The notes beneath the pieces are model-generated. The model made no database searches. It saw nothing but the letters and a program-made list of their open reading frames with translations, and had not been told where the DNA came from. A stretch of 64,000 nucleotides of DNA from JACKJP01 sp050249695. Its GTDB lineage: Bacteria; Pseudomonadota; Alphaproteobacteria; Rhizobiales; Tepidamorphaceae. Location of the stretch: positions 186,001 to 250,000 of the forward strand of contig JBFWQA010000002.1 of NCBI GenBank assembly GCA_050249695.1, written 5' to 3'. The position numbers and the translations under genes are program-made. This document shows, in pieces, positions 32,660 through 40,718 of this stretch (the stretch's first letter is position 1; the number at the start of each line of letters is the position of its first letter).

Positions 32660-33838
32660 CTACAGGCCGCTCCGGCCGCCGGGTCCGGCTTCGCCTGCGC
32701 CCTGGCGATCCCATTCCGCTATCGCCGCGGTGACCACCGAGATCACGCGTTGCTGCTCCTGCCCGCTCATGCCCGAGCCCGAGGGCAGGCACAACCCTCG
32801 TGCGAACAGGTCGGCGGCATGATCCCTGCCGACGAAAGCGGTGCCGGAAAAGACCGGCTGCAGGTGCATCGGCTTCCATAGCGGCCGCGTCTCGATATCG
32901 GCGGCTTCGCAACGGGCGATGACGTGCTGCACGATGCCGGAAGCGCGCTCGCGGCCGAACAGCATGCAGGTCAGCCAGCGGTTGCAGCGCGTGCCGGATG
33001 CCTCCGGCATGAACCCAAGATCGGGGATGTCGACAAATGCTTCGGCGTAGCGCTCGAAGATCTGACGCCGGCGGGCGACCTTCTCCTCGATCTGTTCCAG
33101 CTGCCCGACGCCGATCGCCGCGGAAACATTCGACAAGCGATAATTGTAGCCGATTTCCGTGTGTTCGTAGTGAATGGCGGGCCGGCGCGCCTGCTGTGAA
33201 AGATATCGTGCCTCGGCGATCAGTTCCGCATCGTCCGACAGGAGCATGCCGCCGCCAGAGGTTGTGATGATCTTGTTGCCGTTGAACGAAAGAACCGTTG
33301 CCCTTGCCCCCTTGCCGGAATGGCGCCCGCCGCGCCGTGACCCCAGGGCCTCGGCACTGTCGCAGACCACCGGAATGCCATAGCGGGCGGCAGCGGCCAC
33401 AATGCGTTGCAGATCGGAACATTGTCCGTAGAGATCGGCGGGCACGATCGCCGCCGGCAGCGTTCCGTCCGCCGCCGCCGCTTCCAGCGCCTGCTCAACA
33501 AGGGCCGCATCCATGGTCCAGCTCCCCGGATCCACGTCGAAGAAGACCGGCTCCGCGCCCTGGTAGAGAACCGGGGACACCCCGCCTATGAACGTCATGG
33601 AGGGCAACCACACCCGCGTGCCCGGCCCGACGTCCAAAAGACGCAACGCGAGGTGCAGGGCGGCCGTGCCGCTCGACAGGGCGACAGCATGAGCAATGCC
33701 GGTATAGCGGGTCATGTCGCTCTCAAAGCGCTCAAGCATCGGCCCGGCCGGCGCGACATAGTTGCTGTCGAAGGCCTCGGCGACGAGTTCCCGTTCGCGC
33801 CCGGCCATGTGCGGTGGAGAGAGAAAAATCCTCGTCAT
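32660..33838 (-). CDS. DegT-family UDP-sugar 4-aminotransferase, EpsN/PglE-like
   Basis: 392 residues from the ATG at 33838 (GGGAGA just upstream; ATGA overlap with the stop of the sugar transferase gene). The N-terminus RIFLSPPHMAGRERELVAEA, then YVAPAGPMLERFE, and the PLP-lysine block SFNGNKIITTSGGGM (K189) closely match EpsN/PglE-type enzymes, which aminate UDP-4-keto-6-deoxy-GlcNAc to the 4-amino sugar on the way to bacillosamine. Its likely substrate is made by the dehydratase at 29465-31387. The N-acetyltransferase (PglD type) of a full bacillosamine pathway is not seen in the window. Confidence 0.88.
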   Translation of the reverse strand: MTRIFLSPPHMAGRERELVAEAFDSNYVAPAGPMLERFESDMTRYTGIAHAVALSSGTAALHLALRLLDVGPGTRVWLPSMTFIGGVSPVLYQGAEPVFFDVDPGSWTMDAALVEQALEAAAADGTLPAAIVPADLYGQCSDLQRIVAAAARYGIPVVCDSAEALGSRRGGRHSGKGARATVLSFNGNKIITTSGGGMLLSDDAELIAEARYLSQQARRPAIHYEHTEIGYNYRLSNVSAAIGVGQLEQIEEKVARRRQIFERYAEAFVDIPDLGFMPEASGTRCNRWLTCMLFGRERASGIVQHVIARCEAADIETRPLWKPMHLQPVFSGTAFVGRDHAADLFARGLCLPSGSGMSGQEQQRVISVVTAAIAEWDRQGAGEAGPGGRSGL

Positions 33839-34482
33839 ACGTTCTCCCGACCCCACAGCGTCGCAAACGCGAGCATGGCATCCCCGAGCAGGCTGTAATT
33901 CTCGATATAGTCGATGCTCATGCGCATCTTGGCTGGGAATATCACGTCGCGATTATAGGCTTCCGGATCGGCTTCGGCTGCCAGCAGCTGCTCCTCGCGG
34001 CGGAAGGCGATCGAACCGGGGCCCGTGATGCCGGGGCGGACGGTCAGGACCTTACGCCATTCCGGGCGCAGGTCGCGATACATTTCCGCCACATCCGGCC
34101 GCGGCCCCACGAAACTCATATCGCCGCGCAGTACATTCATCAGTTGCGGCAATTCGTCGAGCTTGGTACGGCGCAGAAACGCCCCGAAGCGCGTGATCCT
34201 GGGGTCGGAGGCGGCGGTGACATGCGTCGTGACCGAGGCTAAGGGACGCATCGTCCGGATTTTCATCAGCGTGAAGGGAACGCCATAAAGGCCGATCCGC
34301 CGCTGCCGGAAGATTCCCGATGCGCCGGTATCCACACGCGCGGCCAAGGCGAGCGCGAGGACGAGCCACCACAAGAACGCAATGAGGATCGCGGCACCGG
34401 CGATATCGGCTGCGCGCTTGCAGAAGGCAAGCGGCTGGGGGATGCCGAACCGGCGTTCGCGGGCATCAAGGGGCAGGCTCAT
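33835..34482 (-). CDS. Initiating sugar transferase (PglC/WcaJ family)
   Basis: 215 residues, the short monotopic PglC-like form. One re-entrant membrane helix (about 25-48, AADIAGAAILIAFLWWLV) is followed by the catalytic domain with GIFRQRRIGLYGVPFTLMKI, RRTKLDELPQLMNVLRGDM, SFVGPRPDVAEMY and VRPGITGPGSIAFR. These enzymes move a sugar-1-phosphate from a UDP-sugar to undecaprenyl phosphate, starting repeat-unit assembly on the inner membrane. Overlaps of 17 bases upstream and 4 bases downstream show translational coupling. Confidence 0.92.
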   Translation of the reverse strand: MSLPLDARERRFGIPQPLAFCKRAADIAGAAILIAFLWWLVLALALAARVDTGASGIFRQRRIGLYGVPFTLMKIRTMRPLASVTTHVTAASDPRITRFGAFLRRTKLDELPQLMNVLRGDMSFVGPRPDVAEMYRDLRPEWRKVLTVRPGITGPGSIAFRREEQLLAAEADPEAYNRDVIFPAKMRMSIDYIENYSLLGDAMLAFATLWGRENV

Positions 34483-35323
34483 AACCGTGAGCCTTCAACA
34501 GCGGCGCCATGACTTCAAGCGCCTCCCCGGTGAAACGATCGCGCGCGGCGCGCCAGCCCTTCCCGCTATGGCGGATTGCGGCGAAGGCCGATCGGGACAC
34601 CCGGCCGGCAATGTCTTCGCCATACCACGCCCCCAGCCTGTCGAGGGTCTCCGCCGGCGCGGCGATGAAATCCTCGTAGCGCATCGGAAAGACCTTCTGC
34701 GGCGGCATGGCGGCAAAAGCACGGTCGCTTGCGCTGACGCATTCGGCCCACTGGCGGGCGCAGATTTCGATGAGCTCGTGGGACGCTGCATAATCGCCGA
34801 TCCCGGGAAAGCGCGGCCCCCACAGCGCCTGGCGCCGCATTCCGGAACGCAGCTGATGCCAGCGATTGGCGATGAAGCGGCAGGCATAGTGCGGAACGTC
34901 GCCGGGCGGGGCGTAGCGCAGCTTGGCAATCAGATAGGCCGGCTCGATGCCCGCCGTCCATCGGCGCATCGCCGACAGGGCGACATCGCGCCCGTCGCGC
35001 ACCAGATATATGTAGCGCGCATCCGGCAGAACGGCGTCCACGAAAGGCACGCGCAGCGAATTGGCGCAGGTCTTTTCGATGATCACGGACGCGTCCGACG
35101 TCTTTCGCATGCGGTCGAAGGCGCGCCGTATATAGGGTGCCGCCCGTGTCGCGGCCTGCGAAGGCAGCGCGTCGTCCGGCCAGTTCGTATTGCCGTGCCG
35201 CCAGATCAGGTTGATCTCGTCGCAGGGCCAGGTCTCCCAACCGGGCACCGAGGTCAGCGTGTCGCGCAGGATATTGGTGCCGGACCGGCCCGCGCCGATG
35301 ATGATGATCGTGCCGGTACTCAT
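34466..35323 (-). CDS. PAPS-dependent sulfotransferase family protein
   Basis: 285 residues from the ATG at 35323, which overlaps the stop of the upstream glycosyltransferase gene by ATGA; the longer open frame overlaps that gene and is unlikely. The 5'-phosphosulfate-binding loop is GAGRSGTNI (10-18) and the 3'-phosphate motif is YLVRDGRDVALSAMRRW (from 106). This is the fold of Sulfotransfer_1/3 enzymes, which move sulfate from PAPS to a sugar hydroxyl or amine. Its place inside a polysaccharide operon suggests sulfation of the glycan. Some relatives of unknown substrate exist, so the acceptor is inferred. Confidence 0.85.
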   Translation of the reverse strand: MSTGTIIIIGAGRSGTNILRDTLTSVPGWETWPCDEINLIWRHGNTNWPDDALPSQAATRAAPYIRRAFDRMRKTSDASVIIEKTCANSLRVPFVDAVLPDARYIYLVRDGRDVALSAMRRWTAGIEPAYLIAKLRYAPPGDVPHYACRFIANRWHQLRSGMRRQALWGPRFPGIGDYAASHELIEICARQWAECVSASDRAFAAMPPQKVFPMRYEDFIAAPAETLDRLGAWYGEDIAGRVSRSAFAAIRHSGKGWRAARDRFTGEALEVMAPLLKAHGYEPAP

Positions 35324-36519
35324 GGGACGCGATTTTCCTGCAGCGAGTCCATCAGCGACAGCCATTTCTCCCTCGTGCGATCGAGTGAGAATATTCGCGA
35401 AAGGGCCCTCGCCCCTTCCTTCATCCGCTTGAGATCGGCGCCCGCTGCCGCTTCGATCTGCCGGGCGACTTCGGCAGGCGTGGCGCGGGCGTCCAGCACG
35501 ACGCCGGCCCCCGCATCGGCGATCATGCGGGCAAGGCTGCAATCTGCGGCAACGAAGGCAAGAAGCGGGCGGCCCGCCGCCAGATAGGTCAGGGTCTTGG
35601 ACGGGAAGGCGTAGCGCGCGATGCCCTTGTCGAGCGAGATCACCGCGACATCGCTCGCGCGGATCTGCCGGAACGCCTCCTCAGGCTGCTTGAACCCGTG
35701 AAAGGCGACATTGCCGATGCCGAGGCGGCGGACCGAATCCTCAAGTGCCGCGCGCATTTCTCCATCGCCGAGCAGATCAAGCCGCGCATGCGCCGGGTCG
35801 ACACGGCCGAAGGCCTCCACCAGCTTTTCAAGGTTCTGAAACCGGCCAAGGTTGCCGGCGAAGATGAAGCGCACCGCGCCCTGTCTTACGCTATCCGCGT
35901 CGTTCTCCACCATGTGGTCCGCACCGATCGCAAAATTGCTGATCACCGAGACCGGTGCGGCCGGGCCGCCGCGCGCCTCAAGGCTCGCGGCCATATCCTC
36001 GCCGGGGACGACGACCGCATCGGCCGCGGCGATGGTCCGCGCATCCACAGCCTTGAGCCACCGGGCAACCCGGCCTTCCCTCATCAGACCGGAAACCAGC
36101 GCGATCTCCGGATAGATGTCCTGGACATGATAGAGAAACCGGGAACCCTTCAGGGCGGCGGCCAGCCTCAGCAAAGCTCCCTGGAACACGGGCGGCATGG
36201 AGGCGGTCCAGATCAGGTCACGGCGCGGCGAGAAGATCACCGTAAGCGAGGCGAGGACGACGAAGAGGAGGCTGTTGATCCTGCGCAGCGGGCCGCGTCC
36301 GCGCTCGGGCAGCAAGGGCAGCCGACGGATGGCGACACCCTCCAGGGTTTCACGCCAGGGCTGACGCGGAATGCCGGCTTCCGGCTTGTAGGACGGCTGG
36401 GCGGTGATCATCCGCACATCGTGCCCAGCCTCGGCGAGCCAGCCGACCATATCTTTCAGCATCGTCGCATAAGGCGGCGTGTCGGGGTGAAAGTAGCGAT
36501 AGACGATGGAAATCCGCAT
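35320..36519 (-). CDS. Glycosyltransferase family 4, WbuB/WbjE-like
   Basis: 399 residues with the GT-B fold: an N-terminal acceptor domain (MRISIVYRYFHPDTPPYATM) and a C-terminal nucleotide-sugar domain with FIFAGNLGRFQNLEKLVEAF, LDLLGDGEMRAALE and the conserved IARYAFPSKTLTYLAAGRPL. The overall pattern, including LYHVQDIYPEIALVSG, resembles WbuB-type fucosaminyltransferases that occur next to fnlABC/wbjBCD, as here. It probably adds L-FucNAc to the growing lipid-linked unit. It starts 9 bases after the WbjD-like stop. Confidence 0.85.
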   Translation of the reverse strand: MRISIVYRYFHPDTPPYATMLKDMVGWLAEAGHDVRMITAQPSYKPEAGIPRQPWRETLEGVAIRRLPLLPERGRGPLRRINSLLFVVLASLTVIFSPRRDLIWTASMPPVFQGALLRLAAALKGSRFLYHVQDIYPEIALVSGLMREGRVARWLKAVDARTIAAADAVVVPGEDMAASLEARGGPAAPVSVISNFAIGADHMVENDADSVRQGAVRFIFAGNLGRFQNLEKLVEAFGRVDPAHARLDLLGDGEMRAALEDSVRRLGIGNVAFHGFKQPEEAFRQIRASDVAVISLDKGIARYAFPSKTLTYLAAGRPLLAFVAADCSLARMIADAGAGVVLDARATPAEVARQIEAAAGADLKRMKEGARALSRIFSLDRTREKWLSLMDSLQENRVP

Positions 36520-36528
36520 CGGACGCGA

Positions 36529-37674
36529 TCAGGCGCGGTGCTGCATGCCGTGCCAGCGCTCGTTGAGGCGGGCGGTGCCGAGGATCAGACGGACGACCCG
36601 CTGCGAGGTGTTGGCGATCCGGTAGTCGGCAGGTACCGGCGGAGTCTCGCCGGCCGCGAAATCGGCAACCGCCATGGCAACGCCGTCGATGATCGTCTGT
36701 GCGAAGAGCCCCGTCACGATGATGGAGCCGGTATCGAGCGCCTCGGGGCGTTCGATGGCATTGCGGATCGTCACCGCGGGAAAACCGAGGAGCGAGGACT
36801 CCTCGCTGATCGTGCCGGAATCCGAGATGGCGCAAAAGGCCGACATCTGCAGCCTGTTGTAATCGTGAAAGCCGAATGGCTTCAGCAGCCTGAGATCGTC
36901 CGGGATCGCACGCCCCATCGCCTCGATCCGCTTGCGCGTGCGCGGGTGGGTGGAGACGACGACGGGCTTCCCGTGCTGCCGCGCGAGCGCCGTCAGCGCA
37001 TCGAGGATCGAGCTCAGGTTGTCTTCCCGGTCGACATTCTCCTCGCGATGGAAGGAAGCGATGAAATAATCGCCGGGCTGAAGGTCCAGCCGCGTAAGGA
37101 TATCACTCGCCTCGATCTGCGGGCGGTAGAGCGCCAGCACCTCCGCCATCGGCGAACCGGTCAGATAAATGCGGCGTTGCGGCAGTCCCTCGGCGATCAG
37201 ATGCCGGCGGGCATGTTCCGTATAGACGAGGTTGAAATCGGCGATGTGATCGACCATCCGGCGGTTGAGTTCTTCGGGCACGTCGAGGTCGAAACAGCGA
37301 TTGCCGGCTTCCATGTGATATACGGGGACGCGGTTCTTGCGGGCCGGGAGCGCCGCGACGCAGGAATTGGTATCGCCGAGGATCAGGACGGCGTCGGGCT
37401 TTTCCTCGCGGATGACCCTGTCGGCGCCGATGATGACCTGCCCGATGGTCTGCGATGCCGTCTCGCCCGCGGCCTCCAGAAAGTGGTCCGGCTTCGGCAG
37501 GCCGAGATCGCGAAAGAAGACCTCGTTGAGTTCATAATCGTAATTCTGCCCGGTATGGACGAGAACCAGCCGGGTGCTTTGCTGAAGCCGGCGGATGACG
37601 GCGGAGAGCCGGATGATTTCCGGCCGGGTGCCGACAATGACCATGACCTTGAGTCTGGCGCGGGTGCCCATCAT
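36529..37674 (-). CDS. wbjD: UDP-N-acetyl-L-talosamine/GlcNAc 2-epimerase type enzyme (WbjD/FnlC)
   Basis: 381 residues from the ATG at 37674, which overlaps the WbjC stop by ATGA; the frame runs upstream far into wbjC and is rejected there. The start of the UDP-sugar 2-epimerase fold is VMVIVGTRPEIIRLSAVI, followed by HTGQNYDYELNEVFF, VLILGDTNSC, HMEAGNRCFDLDVPEE and ISDSGTISEESSLLGFP. As third gene after WbjB and WbjC it should perform the C2 epimerisation that gives UDP-N-acetyl-L-fucosamine. A plain WecB role (UDP-ManNAc) is the alternative, less likely in this context. Confidence 0.9.
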   Translation of the reverse strand: MMGTRARLKVMVIVGTRPEIIRLSAVIRRLQQSTRLVLVHTGQNYDYELNEVFFRDLGLPKPDHFLEAAGETASQTIGQVIIGADRVIREEKPDAVLILGDTNSCVAALPARKNRVPVYHMEAGNRCFDLDVPEELNRRMVDHIADFNLVYTEHARRHLIAEGLPQRRIYLTGSPMAEVLALYRPQIEASDILTRLDLQPGDYFIASFHREENVDREDNLSSILDALTALARQHGKPVVVSTHPRTRKRIEAMGRAIPDDLRLLKPFGFHDYNRLQMSAFCAISDSGTISEESSLLGFPAVTIRNAIERPEALDTGSIIVTGLFAQTIIDGVAMAVADFAAGETPPVPADYRIANTSQRVVRLILGTARLNERWHGMQHRA

Positions 37675-38756
37675 ACCGCCTCCGCATAGGTATCCGGATT
37701 GTCCGGATCGAATATGTCGTGCGACCAGAACAGCGTCAGCAATTCGCCATCGCCCGTGTTGGTGATGTTGTGCGTGTGCAGCGTCGGCATGTCGACGAAA
37801 GCGGGCGCGTCGCCGGCCACGTCGAAATGCACGGTGACGTCGGAAAACATGCGACGGACCTGGATGCGCGCGGTGCCGGCAAGTACCAGAAACCGCTCCA
37901 CCTTGTGAAAATGAAAATGGTTGCCGCGGGTGACGCCGGGTCTGGTGGTGGAGAAGAAGCACTGGCCGCCATTGCGTTCCTTGACGCATTCGAAAAGCGA
38001 GCCGCGCCCGTCCGCACGGCGTTCCAGCGAAAAGGGATAGGCGGCGGGAAATAGCACCGAGCGGTACGTGTTGAAGAGGTCGAGATCGAACGGATCGCGC
38101 AGGTCGGGGACGATGCCTTCACGGTAGTCGGCGTGCATGGAGGCAATCCGTTCCGCGACGGCGCCAACCGAGGTTTCACGGCCCCGGGGACGCACCTGCC
38201 CCGTGGCCCCGCGCGCCAGTGCGGCTTCGAATGCTAAGGCCGCCTGCGCGTAATGGAGAAGCTCCACCGGATTGTCGCCATGGATGCCCGGCGTATCGCC
38301 GCCCGCGATCTGGTGGCAGAAGGTGGCGACGAAGGAATTGTAGTGCGGCCGCGTGTATTCGCCGAAGAGGTTGGGCAACACGATCTCGCAGAAGGGAGCG
38401 CCGGTGCCGGCGAGGATATCGGCGGCGTCGGCCTTGGCATCGCCATAGACATTGCCGAGATCGCGCTGAATCGACGATGCGTAGAGAATATGCGGCGCCG
38501 CGCCGCCATCGGCGATGGCTGCGGCGAGATCGCGCGCGGGTCCCAGATTGCCGTCCCTGACTTCGTCGTCACCACCGCGATTGACCCCTGCGAGATGCAT
38601 GATCGCGTCGCGGCCCCTCACGAATTCACGCAGCCGGCGCGGATCGGCGAACAGGTCGCGTCCGGCGATCTCGATGTCGTGGCCCGCGGCGCTGGCCAGC
38701 CGGCAGCGCAAATGAAAGCCGAACTGGCCCGCGCCGCCGGTTATCCCGATTTTCAT
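37671..38756 (-). CDS. wbjC: UDP-2-acetamido-2,6-dideoxy-hexulose reductase, SDR-cupin (WbjC/FnlB/CapF)
   Basis: 361 residues with two domains: an N-terminal SDR Rossmann fold (MKIGITGGAGQFGFHLRCRL; HLAGVNRGGDDEV; EIVLPNLFGEYTRPHYNSFV) and a C-terminal cupin (RPGVTRGNHFHFHKVERFLV then PTLHTHNITNTGDGELLTLF). This SDR-cupin fusion is characteristic of WbjC/CapF, which epimerises and reduces the 4-keto sugar in UDP-L-FucNAc synthesis. It overlaps both neighbours by 4 bases (wbjB before, wbjD after). Confidence 0.93.
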   Translation of the reverse strand: MKIGITGGAGQFGFHLRCRLASAAGHDIEIAGRDLFADPRRLREFVRGRDAIMHLAGVNRGGDDEVRDGNLGPARDLAAAIADGGAAPHILYASSIQRDLGNVYGDAKADAADILAGTGAPFCEIVLPNLFGEYTRPHYNSFVATFCHQIAGGDTPGIHGDNPVELLHYAQAALAFEAALARGATGQVRPRGRETSVGAVAERIASMHADYREGIVPDLRDPFDLDLFNTYRSVLFPAAYPFSLERRADGRGSLFECVKERNGGQCFFSTTRPGVTRGNHFHFHKVERFLVLAGTARIQVRRMFSDVTVHFDVAGDAPAFVDMPTLHTHNITNTGDGELLTLFWSHDIFDPDNPDTYAEAV

Positions 38757-39778
38757 GCCGCCGCCCCGATGCCGGCCTCACGCAACCCGTCCTGGATGAT
38801 GGGCAGCGTCAGCAGCAGTTCCTTGGTTTCTTCAAGGCCGAGCTGCCTGGTGTTGTGGGAATGATAGTCATCCCGCTCACCGACTTCCTTGTGGCCCTCC
38901 TGGAAGAAGGCGGCGTAGTTGAGGCTGCGGGTATCGACCGGAATCCGGTAGTAATCGCCCATGTCCTCGGCGCGGGCGAGCTCGGCGGCCGTCGCCAGCG
39001 TCTCGTAAAGCTTTTCGCCGTGCCGTTCACCGATCGTTCGGATCTCGACATCGGAACGGAAGAGCTGCCGCATGGCTTCCGCCAGAACGCCCATATTCGA
39101 CGCCGGCGCCTTGCGGATAAAAATGTCACCCTGCTCGGCATGATGGAACGCATGCTCCACCAGTTCGACCGTCTGCGGCAGAGGCAGCAGAAAGCGCGTC
39201 ATGGCCGGATCGGTCACCGTCAGCGGCCTCCCCTTCAGCAGCAGATCGATGAACAGCGGAATGACGCTGCCGCGCGACCCCATGACATTGCCATAGCGCA
39301 CCACGGAAAACACGGTTCGCGGCGGCACGGTCTCACGCGCCTTCGCCGCCACGAGCTTTTCCATCAGGCCTTTCGTCATGCCCATCGAATTGATCGGCAG
39401 CACCGCCTTGTCGGTAGACAGCAGCACACATTTCTTCACCCCGGCGCCAACGGCCGCGTCGATGACATTCTGCGAGCCGAGCACATTGGTGCGGACGGCC
39501 TCGATCGGGAAGAATTCGCATGACGGCACCTGCTTCAGCGCCGCGGCATGAAAGACGAAGTCGACGCCCTGCATCGCCCGGTCCAGCGACGGCAGGTCGC
39601 GCACGTCGCCGATCATGAATTCAAGACGGTCGTCGGCGATCTGCGAACGAAGCCAGTGCTGCTTTTCCTCGTCGCGCGAGAATATGCGGATGCGGTCATA
39701 GTCATTTTCCAGCAAATGCCGCAGCATCGTCTGGCCGAAGGAGCCGGTACCACCTGTAATCAATGCAGAGAAGCTCAA
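38753..39778 (-). CDS. wbjB: UDP-N-acetylglucosamine 4,6-dehydratase/5-epimerase (WbjB/FnlA/CapE)
   Basis: 341 residues from a TTG start at 39778, with GAGGA about 8 bases upstream; no ATG lies before the Rossmann motif LITGGTGSFGQTMLRHLL. Other SDR motifs are FHAAALKQVPSCEF and the catalytic LLSTDKAVLPINSMGMTKG. This soluble dehydratase inverts C5 and gives the 4-keto sugar used by WbjC. It is first in an eight-gene operon running to 31417. The 214 bases upstream (39779-39992) separate it from the glycosyltransferase unit and probably hold its promoter; I see only two small hairpin-like repeats there (for example TTCCG-CAA-CGGAA near 39804-39816) and no clear promoter boxes. Confidence 0.92.
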   Translation of the reverse strand: MSFSALITGGTGSFGQTMLRHLLENDYDRIRIFSRDEEKQHWLRSQIADDRLEFMIGDVRDLPSLDRAMQGVDFVFHAAALKQVPSCEFFPIEAVRTNVLGSQNVIDAAVGAGVKKCVLLSTDKAVLPINSMGMTKGLMEKLVAAKARETVPPRTVFSVVRYGNVMGSRGSVIPLFIDLLLKGRPLTVTDPAMTRFLLPLPQTVELVEHAFHHAEQGDIFIRKAPASNMGVLAEAMRQLFRSDVEIRTIGERHGEKLYETLATAAELARAEDMGDYYRIPVDTRSLNYAAFFQEGHKEVGERDDYHSHNTRQLGLEETKELLLTLPIIQDGLREAGIGAAA

Positions 39779-39992
39779 AAAGAAATCCTCAAAATGTATC
39801 TATTTTCCGCAACGGAAGGGAATCAGCCCTTTTGGTGCGCGACACTAGCATGATTTCCCGATGATCCCAGCCTTCAGGGCCGGGCGCGCTAAGCCGATCA
39901 GACGACGGGCATTCGTACTTTCAACTGCCATACAATACCGGCTCGATGAGGCACCCGGATCACGGCCAAGGGTTCCGCGGAGTTTCCCACGG

Positions 39993-40718
39993 TCATTTGC
40001 CCAGAAGCTGGCGAAACGCACGTGTCGGGCTGGGCACGACACCCATCGCATTTGTGCGCTCCAGCAATGACGCCGCCCCTCGTTTTCGGCGGATCGCATG
40101 GCCGGTGCCGGGGATCACTTTATGCACGATGCCTCGCTCGATCGTTCTGAGACTCCAGCCCCAGTCCTCATAGCCGATACCATCGTTCAAATTTGTTTCC
40201 GGATATGGGATCTCAAGAAATATATCCCGCTTGGCACTGACGAGCGCCGTCCACGGGTTGACATAGGCCATGTCGAGCAGGTCGAAACCTTCATCATCCA
40301 TGTCGGCATTCCGGAAAATGTAGGGTTGCGCGCCGAAAATAAGGTTGATCTGGGGATGCCACACCACCCTTCGCGATGACTCTCGCGATGCCCTGGCACT
40401 CGCGACAAGCCAGTCGTCGCTCCACAAGTCGTCTCCGTCGAGAAACGCCAACAGATCGCCATTTGCGTGGCGGGCACCGAAATTCCGCGCGGCGCCGAGA
40501 TCGCCCAGACTCACTTCAAGACAGCGCCAGTTCTCTTGCAACGCGGAGCGTGCAGCATGCAGCGTTCGACGGTCGGCCTTGTCGGCAACAATAAGGACCT
40601 CAACCCGGATCCCCGACTGTTCCGCCGCCTGTACCGCGCGTCGAGCGCTCTTAATGGTCGGCTGGCAAAGGTAGCCTTCCATATGCAGATTGATGATCGC
40701 CGTGATGTCCGGTTTCAT
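39993..40718 (-). CDS. Glycosyltransferase family 2
   Basis: 241 residues from the ATG at 40718, which overlaps the stop of the preceding glycosyltransferase gene by ATGA. GT-A features: ITAIINLHMEGYLCQPTIKS, VEVLIVADKADRRTL, the donor-site segment GAARNFGARHANGDLLAFLD followed by GDDLW (the DxD-type motif), and IGYEDWGWSLRTIERG. It transfers a sugar from a nucleotide donor in the cytoplasm; donor and acceptor are unknown. Last gene of the unit at 43334-39993. Confidence 0.82.
   Translation of the reverse strand: MKPDITAIINLHMEGYLCQPTIKSARRAVQAAEQSGIRVEVLIVADKADRRTLHAARSALQENWRCLEVSLGDLGAARNFGARHANGDLLAFLDGDDLWSDDWLVASARASRESSRRVVWHPQINLIFGAQPYIFRNADMDDEGFDLLDMAYVNPWTALVSAKRDIFLEIPYPETNLNDGIGYEDWGWSLRTIERGIVHKVIPGTGHAIRRKRGAASLLERTNAMGVVPSPTRAFRQLLGK

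Noticed and set aside
39779..39992. Possible small gene in the gap before wbjB
   Set aside because: The only open frames (for example 39845-40099) overlap the glycosyltransferase gene or lack a start site and motif. No support for a protein.
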